Program-made: the position numbers and the translations under genes
Shown: positions 50,449-59,036 of the stretch, one piece after another
How the letters are laid out: each line of letters opens with the position of its first letter
How positions within the stretch are numbered: position 1 is the first letter of the stretch
The notes under the pieces: generated by a model
Seen by the model: only the letters and a program-made list of their open reading frames with translations
Database searches by the model: none
What the model was told of the DNA's origin: nothing
Source of the DNA: VAZQ01 sp963702695
GTDB taxonomy: Bacteria; Pseudomonadota; Alphaproteobacteria; Rhizobiales; Xanthobacteraceae
DNA: 64,000 nt
Reading direction: 5' to 3'
NCBI GenBank assembly: GCA_963702695.1
Contig: CAVPDS010000029.1
Coordinates: 124,001-188,000, forward strand

Positions 50449-51342
50449 ATGAAGCAATCTCAGTCCTTGCGTTGCACGGCAGCCCTGTCCGCCGCGGCGA
50501 CGGAGATCCTCCTCATGATCCTCCCGGCAGCGGCGGTTGAGAATGCGCCTGCCGTCCCGGCCGCGATTGTTGCTCCGGCGCCAAGCCCCGCTCCGGCTGC
50601 CTTGCCGGCGCCCAGCGCGCCCGTGATTGCCGCCGTTCCGCCAGCCTGCATCGTTTCACGCGCTGAGGCTCGCTTCGATCGCGCGCTGCCGCGCGTCGCC
50701 CGCCGCGTGGCGTCCGGAAAGCCGATCAAGATCGTCGCGCTCGGTTCATCCTCGACCGCTGGCGCCGGTGCGAGCACGCCGGGCAACTCGTATCCGAGCC
50801 AACTCGCGGTCGAACTGACCAAGCTCCTGCACGGCCGCGAGGTGACTGTCCTCAATCGCGGCGTGAACGGCGAGGAAGCCGCCGACATGCTCGCCCGCCT
50901 GGACACGGACGTCATCGCCGAAAACCCCGACCTCGTGCTCTGGCAGGTCGGCACGAATTCGGTCCTGCGCGACCGCCCGATCGACACGCGGGCGACGGTG
51001 CTGCACCGAGGCCTCGCTCGCCTCAAGGCGATCCGGGCCGACGTCATCCTGATCGATCCGCAATTTGCGCCGAAGGTGAACGCCAAGAACGGGATCGACG
51101 CGATGCTGGCGCAGATCGCCTGGATTGCGAAGGAGCAGAACGTCGATCTGTTCCACCGCTATTCTCTGATGCGGCGCTGGCACGACGGCGATCACCTCGG
51201 GTTCGACGCCTTCGTCTCGACGGATGGGCTCCATATGAACGACTGGAGTTATTCCTGCCTCGCGAAATGGATCGCTGCCGGGATCGCGGACGCGGCTGAG
51301 CGTCCGACCACCATCGCGACCGGGCGCCGCCCGGCGCGATAG
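50449..51342 (+). CDS. SGNH/GDSL hydrolase, exported
   Basis: The 297-residue protein has an N-terminal export helix, a low-complexity Ala/Pro stretch (residues 30-65) and then a complete SGNH set: Ser in ALGSSSTAG (about residue 101), Gly138 in LNRGVNGEE, Asn170 in QVGTNSV and Asp259/His262 in STDGLHMND. This predicts an acyl esterase or transferase in the periplasm. It lies 29 bp after its degenerate homologue and downstream of opgC. Removal or transfer of acyl groups on periplasmic glucans is the likely role, by context. Confidence 0.83.
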   Translation: MKQSQSLRCTAALSAAATEILLMILPAAAVENAPAVPAAIVAPAPSPAPAALPAPSAPVIAAVPPACIVSRAEARFDRALPRVARRVASGKPIKIVALGSSSTAGAGASTPGNSYPSQLAVELTKLLHGREVTVLNRGVNGEEAADMLARLDTDVIAENPDLVLWQVGTNSVLRDRPIDTRATVLHRGLARLKAIRADVILIDPQFAPKVNAKNGIDAMLAQIAWIAKEQNVDLFHRYSLMRRWHDGDHLGFDAFVSTDGLHMNDWSYSCLAKWIAAGIADAAERPTTIATGRRPAR

Positions 51343-51358
51343 GGCGCGGCCTGCTCGA

Positions 51359-52549
51359 TCAGGCAACATCGAGTGCGGCGATGATGTCCTCGACGACGTC
51401 GTCGGGATGCTCGAGCCCGGCTGAAAATCGTACCAGGCCATCGCTGATGCCGAGCTCCGCGCGTTGCGCCGGCGTAAGCCGCTGGTGCGTCGTGGTCGCG
51501 GGATGGGTGACCATGCTCTTGGCGTCGCCGAGATTGTTGCTGATTTTGACGAGCTTGAGCGCGTCCTGGAAACGGAACGCCGCCTCCTTGCCGCCCTTGA
51601 TGTCAAACGCGACGAGCGTCGAGCCGGCGCGCATCTGACGGTGCACGATCTCCGCCTGGGGATGATCCGGCCGGCCCGGATAGATCAGCCGCACTATCTT
51701 GGGATGTTCGGCCAGCGCGACCGCGACGGTTGCGGCGGTGTCGGTCTGCCGGTGTACGCGCACCGAAAGCGTTTCCAGCCCCTTGAGCAGAACCCAGGCG
51801 TTGAACGGCGAGATCGAAGGCCCAGTCTGGCGGATCAGGTTGTGCACGTTGTCCTGGATGAATTTCTCCGATGCGAGGATCACGCCGCCGAGGCAACGCC
51901 CCTGGCCGTCGATGTGCTTGGTCGCGGAATAGACCACGCAGTCGGCGCCGAGCTCCAGCGGGTGCTGATAGAGCGGCGTCGAGAACACATTGTCGACGGT
52001 CAGCGTGGCGCCCGCGGCGTGCGCGATCTTGGCGATCGCGGCGATGTCGAGCACGTCGAGCGCCGGATTGGTCGGGCTTTCGAGGAAGAACGCCTTGGTG
52101 TTCGGCCGCACCGCGTTCTTCCACTGCGCGAGGTCGGTGCCGTCGACCAGCGTCGACTGCACGCCATAGCGCGGCAGGTGATCCTCCACGACGTACCGGC
52201 ACGATCCGAACAGTTGCTTCGACCCGACGACATGATCGCCGGCGCGCAACTGCCCCATCAGCGCCGTCGTCACCGCCGCCATGCCGCTCGCGGTCGCGCG
52301 CGCGGCTTCCGCGCCTTCGAGCGACGCCATGCGCGCCTCGAACATCGAGACCGTGGGATTGGAGAAGCGCGAATATTGATAACCTGGCTCTTCGTTCTTG
52401 AAGCGGCGTTCCGCGCTCGCAGCCGTGTCGTAGACAAAACCCTGCGTGAGAAACAAAGCCTCCGAGGTTTCGCCGAACGAGGAACGCAGTGTTCCGGCAT
52501 GCACGAGCCGGGTTTCGGTACGGTAGCGCTTGGCAGCAGACGCAGACAT
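51359..52549 (-). CDS. metZ: O-succinylhomoserine sulfhydrylase
   Basis: This 396-residue Cys/Met-metabolism PLP enzyme has YQYSRFSNPTVSMFE, FLESPTNPALDV, the PLP lysine in YSATKHIDGQGRCLGG and SNNLGDAKSMVTHPATTTH. The C-terminal GLVRFSAGLEHPDD is typical of MetZ. It makes homocysteine directly from O-succinylhomoserine and sulfide. The ATG at 52549 is chosen because a SAM-II riboswitch and terminator lie just upstream. It is convergent with the second SGNH gene. Confidence 0.94.
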   Translation of the reverse strand: MSASAAKRYRTETRLVHAGTLRSSFGETSEALFLTQGFVYDTAASAERRFKNEEPGYQYSRFSNPTVSMFEARMASLEGAEAARATASGMAAVTTALMGQLRAGDHVVGSKQLFGSCRYVVEDHLPRYGVQSTLVDGTDLAQWKNAVRPNTKAFFLESPTNPALDVLDIAAIAKIAHAAGATLTVDNVFSTPLYQHPLELGADCVVYSATKHIDGQGRCLGGVILASEKFIQDNVHNLIRQTGPSISPFNAWVLLKGLETLSVRVHRQTDTAATVAVALAEHPKIVRLIYPGRPDHPQAEIVHRQMRAGSTLVAFDIKGGKEAAFRFQDALKLVKISNNLGDAKSMVTHPATTTHQRLTPAQRAELGISDGLVRFSAGLEHPDDVVEDIIAALDVA

Positions 52550-52569
52550 GCGGGGCCTCCTTACCCAAC

Positions 52570-52602
52570 AAAAAACCCGGCCGGAAATAGGTTCCGCCGG
52601 GT
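52570..52602 (-). terminator. Intrinsic terminator in the metZ leader (riboswitch expression platform)
   Basis: On the minus strand ACCCGGC-GGAA and TTCC-G-GCCGGGT form a hairpin with one bulge, followed by TTTTTT, between the SAM-II aptamer and the metZ start. With SAM bound this would end transcription early. Confidence 0.85.
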
Positions 52603-52611
52603 CCACGCGTC

Positions 52612-52670
52612 CCCGGCCTTTTAGCGATTTGTTTTACGTGGCTGCAAGCCGGCCGGCTCAAATTGACCAC
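52612..52670 (-). promoter_or_regulatory. SAM-II riboswitch aptamer controlling metZ
   Basis: The minus strand reads TCAATTTGAGCCGGC, CTTGCAGCCACG and AAACAAATCGCTAAAAGG in order. The helix formed by GCCGGC and its partner, the TTGCAGCCACG run and the closing GCTAAAAGG are the conserved core of the SAM-II pseudoknot found upstream of met genes in Alphaproteobacteria. SAM should repress metZ, here through the terminator just downstream. Confidence 0.88.
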
Positions 52671-52754
52671 GGGACAAGTCCGCTCTTACGCCGCGCATCC
52701 CTTCCCGTCAAGTCGCTCATCGGCTAGACGGAACCGCATCTGAGGACCGCCGCG

Positions 52755-53879
52755 GTGCCGCTCACCTTTGCAGTGGATCAAAGGGGCATCCTGCCCGATA
52801 CCATGATCGCAGCGCTCGCGCGCGACGGTGCGATCCTGCCCGCTTACGATTTCGTGCCCGATCAGATTCAGCCCGCGAGCCTCGACCTGCGTCTCGGTGA
52901 GATCGCCTTTCGCGTGCGCGCAAGCTTTCTCCCGGGACCGCGCACCACCGTCGCCGAACGCATCGACGAACTGAAACTGCACGAGATCACGCTCACCGAC
53001 GGCGCGGTGCTGGAGACCGGCTGCGTCTACATCGTGCCGCTGCTCGAAAGCCTGGCGCTGCCCGACGAGATCGCCGCCGCCGCCAATCCCAAGAGCTCGA
53101 CCGGTCGGCTCGATGTCTTCACCCGCGTGATCGCCGACGAGACCCGCGGCTTCGATCGCATCGAGGCCGGCTATCACGGGCCGCTCTATGCCGAGATCAG
53201 TCCGCGTACGTTCCCGGTTCTGGTGCGCGAAGGTTCGCGGCTTTCGCAGATCCGTTTCCGCCACGGCAACGCGCTGCTCGACGCAACGGCGCTGCGTTCG
53301 CTGCACGCGCGCGAGCGCCTGGTCGATGATGACGACGCCGACCTCGCCGAGGGCGTCGCGGTGAGCGTTGATCTCTCCGGCGCACTGGCGCCGGCCGCGG
53401 GCGAAGGGCAGGGGATCGCGGGCTATCGCGCCAAGCGCCACACCGGCCTCATCGATGTCGAGCGCCGCGCCAGCTACGAGGTCGCCGATTTCTGGGAGCC
53501 GATCCGCGCCCGCGCCGACCGCAGCCTGATCCTCGATCCGAACGAGTTCTATATCCTCGCGTCGAAAGAGGCCGTGCAGGTGCCGCCCGACTACGCCGCC
53601 GAGATGGTGCCGTTCGATCCGCTGGTCGGCGAGTTCCGCGTGCACTACGCCGGCTTCTTCGATCCCGGCTTCGGCTATGCCGGCGCCGGCGGCCGCGGCG
53701 CGCGCGCGGTGCTCGAAGTGCGCTCGCGCGAGGTGCCCTTCATTCTCGAACACGGCCAGACGGTGGGCCGTCTCGTCTACGAAGCGATGCTCGCGCGCCC
53801 GAAGACGCTGTACGGCCAAGGCATCGGCTCGAATTACCAGGCGCAGAGTTTGAAGCTGTCGAAGCATTTCAGGGCGTGA
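52755..53879 (+). CDS. dcd: 2'-deoxycytidine 5'-triphosphate deaminase, double-domain form
   Basis: The 374-residue protein has two dUTPase/Dcd-like halves: residues about 10-185 (IQPASLDLRLGEIAFRVRAS, NPKSSTGRLDVFTRVIAD) and about 200-365 (AEMVPFDPLVGEFRVHYAGF, FDPGFGY). The normal E. coli Dcd has one domain of 193 residues and forms trimers. This duplicated form is the usual one in Rhizobiales. It deaminates dCTP to dUTP for thymidylate synthesis. The start is GTG at 52755; metZ lies divergent. Confidence 0.9.
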   Translation: MPLTFAVDQRGILPDTMIAALARDGAILPAYDFVPDQIQPASLDLRLGEIAFRVRASFLPGPRTTVAERIDELKLHEITLTDGAVLETGCVYIVPLLESLALPDEIAAAANPKSSTGRLDVFTRVIADETRGFDRIEAGYHGPLYAEISPRTFPVLVREGSRLSQIRFRHGNALLDATALRSLHARERLVDDDDADLAEGVAVSVDLSGALAPAAGEGQGIAGYRAKRHTGLIDVERRASYEVADFWEPIRARADRSLILDPNEFYILASKEAVQVPPDYAAEMVPFDPLVGEFRVHYAGFFDPGFGYAGAGGRGARAVLEVRSREVPFILEHGQTVGRLVYEAMLARPKTLYGQGIGSNYQAQSLKLSKHFRA

Positions 53880-54670
53880 TTGCGGCCACCTGCGCTGGCT
53901 TGGGGATTTGTCATCCGGGACGCCCGCAGCGCAATCCGGGACGCAGCGCGCCGACCGCTCTGCGCTCGATAGGCAACGCCGATCAAGCTGCATGTTGGGT
54001 CCTGGCTTCCGCTGCGCTCGGCCGGGATGGCGAGCCCCGCGCCCATCAAGATTTGTGTATCGCTTAGCCAACGCTGCGCCGCCCCTGTTGTTTGGCCGGC
54101 GCGGGGTACGCCGTCGTCCAGTTCGCCTCGCCGTCGAACTAAAAGTCCGAGGGCGCGCGGAACGCCGGGGCGCCGAGCACCCCGTGACCCTGTGCACGAA
54201 GATAAGTTTGAGTGCACAGGCAGTCTTCATCACGGAAAGTGCCGGTTCCCCGGCGTTCCGCGCGCGGTGTTTGTAGGCTTGCTCCGCGCGACCCCCGGTG
54301 GCTGACGTTTCGGATGCCGTCGGGTGTGCCTCGCGGCCGACCGGCATCTATCCACCGCTGAAGGAGTTGACCGCGACGCCCGCGCATGGCGGAGCGAACG
54401 CCGCGGTGCGCCAATCCCGTGACGCGCTGTGGCGCGCCGGGACCGCACGGCTTGGGCCGCCGCGAGATGGTTGCGAGCCAACCCCACGGCCACCGCGCCA
54501 ACCGTCGCGGGTGTCCCCGCGCCGATCCCGAAGCCAAAAGCGCGCCGCATCTCCGGCGCGCCGCTCCGGCCGTCCCCGCCCTTTGAACGCCTTCGAAGCG
54601 CGCCCTCGGTCGGGACGAGGTATGGAGAATATAATCCTATGAAAGAGTTTGTCAAGATGAACCGTGGCGG
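53880..54670. other. Non-coding repeat-rich region after dcd
   Basis: About 790 bp with no supported gene. It contains the nested inverted repeat at 54153-54265 and stretches reminiscent of dispersed low-value repeats in Bradyrhizobium-like genomes (for example TTCCGCTGCGCTCGGCCGGGATG near 54007). Open frames on both strands are arginine/proline-rich and have no ribosome binding sites. Confidence 0.65.
54153..54265. repeat. Nested inverted repeat
   Basis: The 18-bp arm GCGCGCGGAACGCCGGGG at 54153-54170 is the exact reverse complement of 54248-54265. Inside it, CCTGTGCAC and GTGCACAGG form a second palindrome around AAGATAAGTTT. The double structure could fold as a long hairpin RNA or be a small non-autonomous mobile element. 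No target-site duplication is obvious. Confidence 0.85.
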
Positions 54671-54679
54671 CGATTGAGC

Positions 54680-54830
54680 GGGACCGTAGCCCGCATGAGC
54701 GCAGCGACATGCGGGTTGGCTTCAAAACAGGCTCAGGCTTCAAAACGGACTTCAAAACAGGCTCAGGCTTCAAAACGGCTCAGCCCCGGATATCGCTTCG
54801 CTCATCCGGGCTACACTCGCTACACTCGCT
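54680..54830. repeat. GTAGCCCG palindromes with short direct repeats
   Basis: It starts GTAGCCCGCATGAGCGCAGCG and closes at about 54820 with the facing half CGCTTCGCTCATCCGGGCTAC. Between them GGCTTCAAAACAGGCTCA-type words repeat three times, and CTACACTCG repeats at the end. It is the same repeat family as at 25283-25806. Confidence 0.85.
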
Positions 54831-55170
54831 ACATTTGCTCAAGCGGTTTGCGGCAAGCACACATGGGGCGGCGTGCTTAATCTATCCGAGATAGAAGGTT
54901 ATCGGACGAGCGAGCGAGTAGCCCGGATGAGCGAAGCGATATCCGGGGGAACGGTTGGCTTGAATGCATTACTCCCGGATGTCGCTGCGCTCATCCGGGC
55001 TACATTTGCTCAAGCCGCTTGCGGCGAGCACACATGGGGCGGCGTGCTTAATCTATCCGAGATAGAAGGTTATCGGACGAGCGAGCGAGTAGCCCGGATG
55101 AGCGAAGCGATATCCGGGGGAACGGTTGGCTTGAATGCATCGCTCCCGGATGTCGCTGCGCTCATCCGGG
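54829..55170. repeat. 171-bp tandem duplication of palindromic repeats
   Basis: Two copies, about 54829-54999 and 55000-55170, differ at only a few positions. Each carries TACATTTGCTCAAGC, then GTAGCCCGGATGAGCGAAGC and the facing CGCTGCGCTCATCCGGGCTAC. Because 171 is a multiple of three, the plus frame is open across both copies, but it is repeat-derived. The remaining 300 bp to the ThDP enzyme gene hold nothing else I recognise. Confidence 0.93.
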
Positions 55171-55478
55171 CTGGGGACACTCGGAAATCGATACCACTTC
55201 CTCACACCGGACGTGCCCCCAACGGGCCCTCGACTGGGACACCTACATGCTGGCGATCGCCGAGGTTCAGGCGGCGGCGCAGGGCCGGCCGCGATTGCAG
55301 CCGATGCGGCTTTGGACCGCCGACGATTGACCACAGAACCGCTCGCCAATCTGCTGCGGACTTTCAGTGAGATTGCGAAGCTCGCCAAATCAATCAATTT
55401 GATCTGCGATGCGGCGGTACTCGCGCGCCGCCACGATCAAACTGAGACACGACCCGTCCGTGCCCGAGGAGCCGGCTC

Positions 55479-57161
55479 CTACTTTTTTCCGGCTTCCCAC
55501 AGGCCGTGCAGGCTGGTCTTCACCCGCGTGGTGGGAATCTCGACCACCGCCGTCGTGCCGCCGTTTACTTCGGCGATGGCGGCGGCGAAGGTGTTCGGCA
55601 ACGCGGCGGGATCGGTTGCGCGGAAGGATTTCGCCCCGAGCGCGGTCGCGAGCGCGCAGATGTCGACGCCCTGATTGAAGCGGGCATGCGCGAGCCGCTT
55701 GCTCGATCCGCCGTCGCGGTCGGCGAAGGCGCGGTTGTTCTTGACCACGATCAGGATCGGCGCGTTGCTGCGGATCGAGGTCTCGATGTCCATCGCGGTC
55801 TCGTTCATCGCCTCCTCGCCGATGACGGAGACCACGAGCTTGTCCGGCGCCGCCTTCTTGGCGCCGATGCCGGCGCCGATCGACCATCCCATGGCGCTCT
55901 GAACGCCGAAGCCGAGGAACGAGCGCGGCCTCGTTGCAATGTAATGCTGGCAGGTGGAGCCGCGCACGGAGCCGGCATCGTGCAGGACGATGGTGCGATC
56001 CGGATCGACAGCCTTCGCCAGTTCGTGCGTCACCCGGAACGGATTGATGGGGACCTCATCCGACCGCGTCAGCGGAGCGGAAACTTCGTCCCAGCGCTGC
56101 CTGAGGCTTTGTACCTCGCGTAGCCGCGCCGCGTTCGGCTTGAGCCGGGCCGGGTCGATCCGTGTTTTCGCTGCGGCGAGAAGCTGCTCGATCACCACTT
56201 TGGCATCGCCAACCATGGCGACGTCGGCGAGGTGATATTTGTTGATCTCGGTGATGTCGACGTCAACCTGGATGTGACGCGCGCCCCGCGCTGGCGCGCT
56301 CTTCACCGCGTGCTTCTTGAAGCCACAACCGATGGTGAGGATCACATCGGCCTTTTCGCCCAGCACGGTGGCGGGCAATGAGCTGTAGGTCGCACGCGCA
56401 TAGCCGCCGATGCCGAGCGCGAGCGGATGGTTTTCCGGAAACGCACTCTTGCCGTTGAGGGTGGTCGCAACCGGCAGCGTCAGCAATTCTGCGAGCCGGA
56501 CCAGCGCGTCGGTTGCCTCGGAGGCGAGCACGCCCGCGCCCACGTAGAGATAGGGCCGCTCCGCCTGGGCCAAGAGGTCGATCGCATCGTTGACTGCGGC
56601 CGGATCGGCGGCGCCGCGCACCCGCGGCTGCGAGCCGACCGGGGTGTAGTCGAAACTCCCCATCTCCATCGAGGACACGTCGTAGGGCATCCCGAGCACG
56701 ACCGGTCCGGTGCGGCCGGTGCGCAAATGCATGAAGGCGCGACGGATGATGTCGCCGACCTGCGAGGGATCCTCGATGATGGCGACCCATTTGCTCACCG
56801 GAGAAAACAACGCGCGGAAGGGAATCTCCTTGGTCTGGCCGCTTGCCAATTCGAAACGGTCGTTATGGCCGGCGAAGAACAAGACCGGGATCGAGTCGCC
56901 CCAGCTATTGACCAGGCCGCCGGTCGCGTTGGCCGCGGCGGGACCGGCGTCGGCGAACATCACCGCGGGGGTGCCACAGGTGCGCGCAAACCCGTCGCAG
57001 ATGTCGAAGGCCACCCGCTCCTGGCGGGCGTAGATGAGGGAGACGCCGTTGCGCTCGGCGAGCGAGTCCGCAACGTGCCCGATCGATTGCCCGGTGATGC
57101 CGGCGGCGAGTGTCACTCCCTCAGCAGTCAAGGCGTGGGCGATGGCTTCGGCAACTTTCAT
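55479..57161 (-). CDS. Thiamine diphosphate-dependent enzyme (acetolactate synthase/decarboxylase-like)
   Basis: The 560-residue protein has the three-domain layout of the pyruvate oxidase-type ThDP family. The N-terminal part has the catalytic Glu in IYARQERVAFDICDGFAR near residue 48; a central domain spans about 190-320; the C-terminal ThDP part has FGVQSAMGWSIGAGIGAKKA and VIGEEAMN...VVKNNRAF. The metal-binding GDG of relatives reads GEE here, so the Asp is replaced by Glu. Family reactions include keto-acid decarboxylation and carboligation. The ATG at 57161 is divergent from an ABC transporter operon with 173 bp between, so the enzyme may act on the imported compound. Confidence 0.85.
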   Translation of the reverse strand: MKVAEAIAHALTAEGVTLAAGITGQSIGHVADSLAERNGVSLIYARQERVAFDICDGFARTCGTPAVMFADAGPAAANATGGLVNSWGDSIPVLFFAGHNDRFELASGQTKEIPFRALFSPVSKWVAIIEDPSQVGDIIRRAFMHLRTGRTGPVVLGMPYDVSSMEMGSFDYTPVGSQPRVRGAADPAAVNDAIDLLAQAERPYLYVGAGVLASEATDALVRLAELLTLPVATTLNGKSAFPENHPLALGIGGYARATYSSLPATVLGEKADVILTIGCGFKKHAVKSAPARGARHIQVDVDITEINKYHLADVAMVGDAKVVIEQLLAAAKTRIDPARLKPNAARLREVQSLRQRWDEVSAPLTRSDEVPINPFRVTHELAKAVDPDRTIVLHDAGSVRGSTCQHYIATRPRSFLGFGVQSAMGWSIGAGIGAKKAAPDKLVVSVIGEEAMNETAMDIETSIRSNAPILIVVKNNRAFADRDGGSSKRLAHARFNQGVDICALATALGAKSFRATDPAALPNTFAAAIAEVNGGTTAVVEIPTTRVKTSLHGLWEAGKK

Positions 57162-57334
57162 CGGTGCGGGTCCTGGATGTTCGAACGGTGCGGGCACAAG
57201 GCGGGCTCCCAGCTTATCAGCGCCGCTTGCGTTTGCGAAACAGCGCGGCCCGAAGCGACAACCGGCGGGCATCCTTGACACTTCGGAAATCCATGCCCCA
57301 GTGTCATGCCGATGGCGAATTTCCCCTGAGATCG

Positions 57335-58213
57335 ATGGCGCTGGAGCTTGGCTTGAACGTCCCTGGAGAGCGAGCGCGTGACGAGGCGCGGCCCGGCGCG
57401 CAGCAGCGCGCAAAAATCAGGGTGGTTGATGTCGGCAAGCGGTTCCTGCAATCCAAGTCGCACTTGTTTACCAAGGAATGGCTGCCGGGCGTCGAGGCGC
57501 TCAGGGGCATCAGCATCGATTTTCCCGAGTTCAGCTTCGTGTCGGTGCTGGGGCCGAGCGGCTGCGGCAAGACGACGCTGCTTCGCATCGTGGCCGGACT
57601 GATCGCGCCGACCACCGGCACGGCGTTCATCGACGACCAGCCGGTGGCGGGGCCGCGCCGCGGCAGCGGGATGGTCTTTCAGTATATCGGCCTCTATCCA
57701 TGGCGCACGGTCGAAGAGAACGTCTTCTTCTCGCGCGAGATGCAGTTTCACCGTGCGATCACGGCGGAGGAAAAGGCGACGGCGCGCGGTTTCCTGCAAC
57801 TCGTCGGCCTGAACGGCTTCGAGAAGAGCTTCCCGCATCAGCTCTCGGGCGGGATGCAGCAGCGCGTGGGAATTGCGCGGGCGCTCGCCGTCGAGCCGGA
57901 CGTCCTGCTCATGGATGAGCCGTTCGGTGCGCTCGACGCCCAGACGAGGCTGGTCCTGCAGGACGAACTGCTGCGCATCTGCAGCGCCTACAAGGCCACG
58001 GTGATGTTCATCACCCACGACATCGAGGAGGCGATCTACCTTTCCGATCAGATCGTGGTCATGTCGCGCCGGCCGGGGCAGATCAAATTCGTGGTCGACG
58101 TCAAACTGCCGAAGCCGCGCTACGAGCACGACGTGCGCAGCTCGCGTGAGTTTCTGGAGATCCGGGCCAACATCTGGAATGCGCTACGCGAGGAAATCCG
58201 GGAGACGACATGA
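57335..58213 (+). CDS. NitT/TauT-type ABC transporter ATPase
   Basis: This ATPase of about 292 residues has Walker A GPSGCGKTTLLRIVAGL, signature LSGGMQQRVGIARALA, Walker B VLLMDEPFGALDAQTR and MFITHDIEEAIYLSDQ. The start is uncertain: ATG 57335 (MALELGLNVPGE) is used, and ATG 57293 is possible. An unusual insertion (FLQSKSHLFTKEWLPGVEAL) sits between the first strands and Walker A. Its stop overlaps the permease start (ATGA). It energises the second NitT/TauT importer of the window. Confidence 0.9.
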   Translation: MALELGLNVPGERARDEARPGAQQRAKIRVVDVGKRFLQSKSHLFTKEWLPGVEALRGISIDFPEFSFVSVLGPSGCGKTTLLRIVAGLIAPTTGTAFIDDQPVAGPRRGSGMVFQYIGLYPWRTVEENVFFSREMQFHRAITAEEKATARGFLQLVGLNGFEKSFPHQLSGGMQQRVGIARALAVEPDVLLMDEPFGALDAQTRLVLQDELLRICSAYKATVMFITHDIEEAIYLSDQIVVMSRRPGQIKFVVDVKLPKPRYEHDVRSSREFLEIRANIWNALREEIRETT

Positions 58214-59025
58214 GCCAGACAAGCGTGATCCGCCCTTTGCCTTCGGCCGTGGCGTCGCAGGACAAGCCGCGCGTTACGTTCCTCACCGAGCGCAACACGC
58301 TGCGCGTGATTTCGATCATCGTCCTGCTGGTGGTCTGGCAGATCGCCGGCATGACGACCGATCCCTATATCCTGCCGACGCCGGTCGCGGTCGCCGTCTC
58401 ATGGTGGCAGCTCACGATGTCGGGCGAATTGATCACGGCGGCGGGCGCAAGCATCTTCGTCTTCGTGCTCGGCTTCGCCTTCGCGCTGGCGCTCGGCATT
58501 CCGCTCGGGATTGCGACCGGCGTGTCGCGTCCGCTCGGCGATTTCTTCGACACCTACGTCACGATCTTCTGGTCGACGCCCTCGATTGCGCTGCTGCCTT
58601 TGCTCGTGGTCTGGTTCGGCCTGACGCTCGAGACCAAGCTGGTGCTGGTGTTCCTCTCCGCGTTCTGGCCGCTCGTGATCAACACCCAGGTCGGCATTCA
58701 GAACGTCGACAAGTCCTACGTCGAAGTCGCATCCGCTTTCGGCGCGACGCGCTGGGAAATCCTCCGCCACGTGCTGTTTCCTGCTGCCGTTCCGTATCTC
58801 ATCGCCGGCATCAGGATCGCGATCGGCCGCGCCATCATCGGAGTGATTGTCGCCGAACTCTACACTTCGGTGACTGGCCTCGGTGCGCGCATGACCTACT
58901 ACAGTAACTTCTTCCAGGTCGCGAATTACTTCGCGGCACTGCTCATGTTCGTGCTGTTCAGCGTGGCGACGACCGAAGCGGCAAGGCTGATCGAGACCCA
59001 TTTCAGCCGTTGGCGTTCGGATTAA
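58210..59025 (+). CDS. NitT/TauT-type ABC permease
   Basis: The 271-residue permease has six membrane segments. The EAA loop is VEVASAFGATRWEILRHVLF near residues 177-196 and ALLPLLVVWFGLTLETK precedes it. It is the middle gene of the ATPase-permease-binding protein operon and overlaps the ATPase gene by 4 bp. It is only distantly similar to the permease pair at 12.8-15.3 kb. Confidence 0.92.
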   Translation: MSQTSVIRPLPSAVASQDKPRVTFLTERNTLRVISIIVLLVVWQIAGMTTDPYILPTPVAVAVSWWQLTMSGELITAAGASIFVFVLGFAFALALGIPLGIATGVSRPLGDFFDTYVTIFWSTPSIALLPLLVVWFGLTLETKLVLVFLSAFWPLVINTQVGIQNVDKSYVEVASAFGATRWEILRHVLFPAAVPYLIAGIRIAIGRAIIGVIVAELYTSVTGLGARMTYYSNFFQVANYFAALLMFVLFSVATTEAARLIETHFSRWRSD

Positions 59026-59036
59026 GAGGGAGACGA

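Noticed and set aside
53908..54642. Several open frames in the region after dcd
   Set aside because: They are arginine/proline-rich, overlap inverted repeats and lack ribosome binding sites; they look like repeat-derived noise.
54873..55370. 165-codon open frame across the 171-bp repeats
   Set aside because: The frame persists because 171 is divisible by three, and the translation is of palindromic repeats with no protein-like features.
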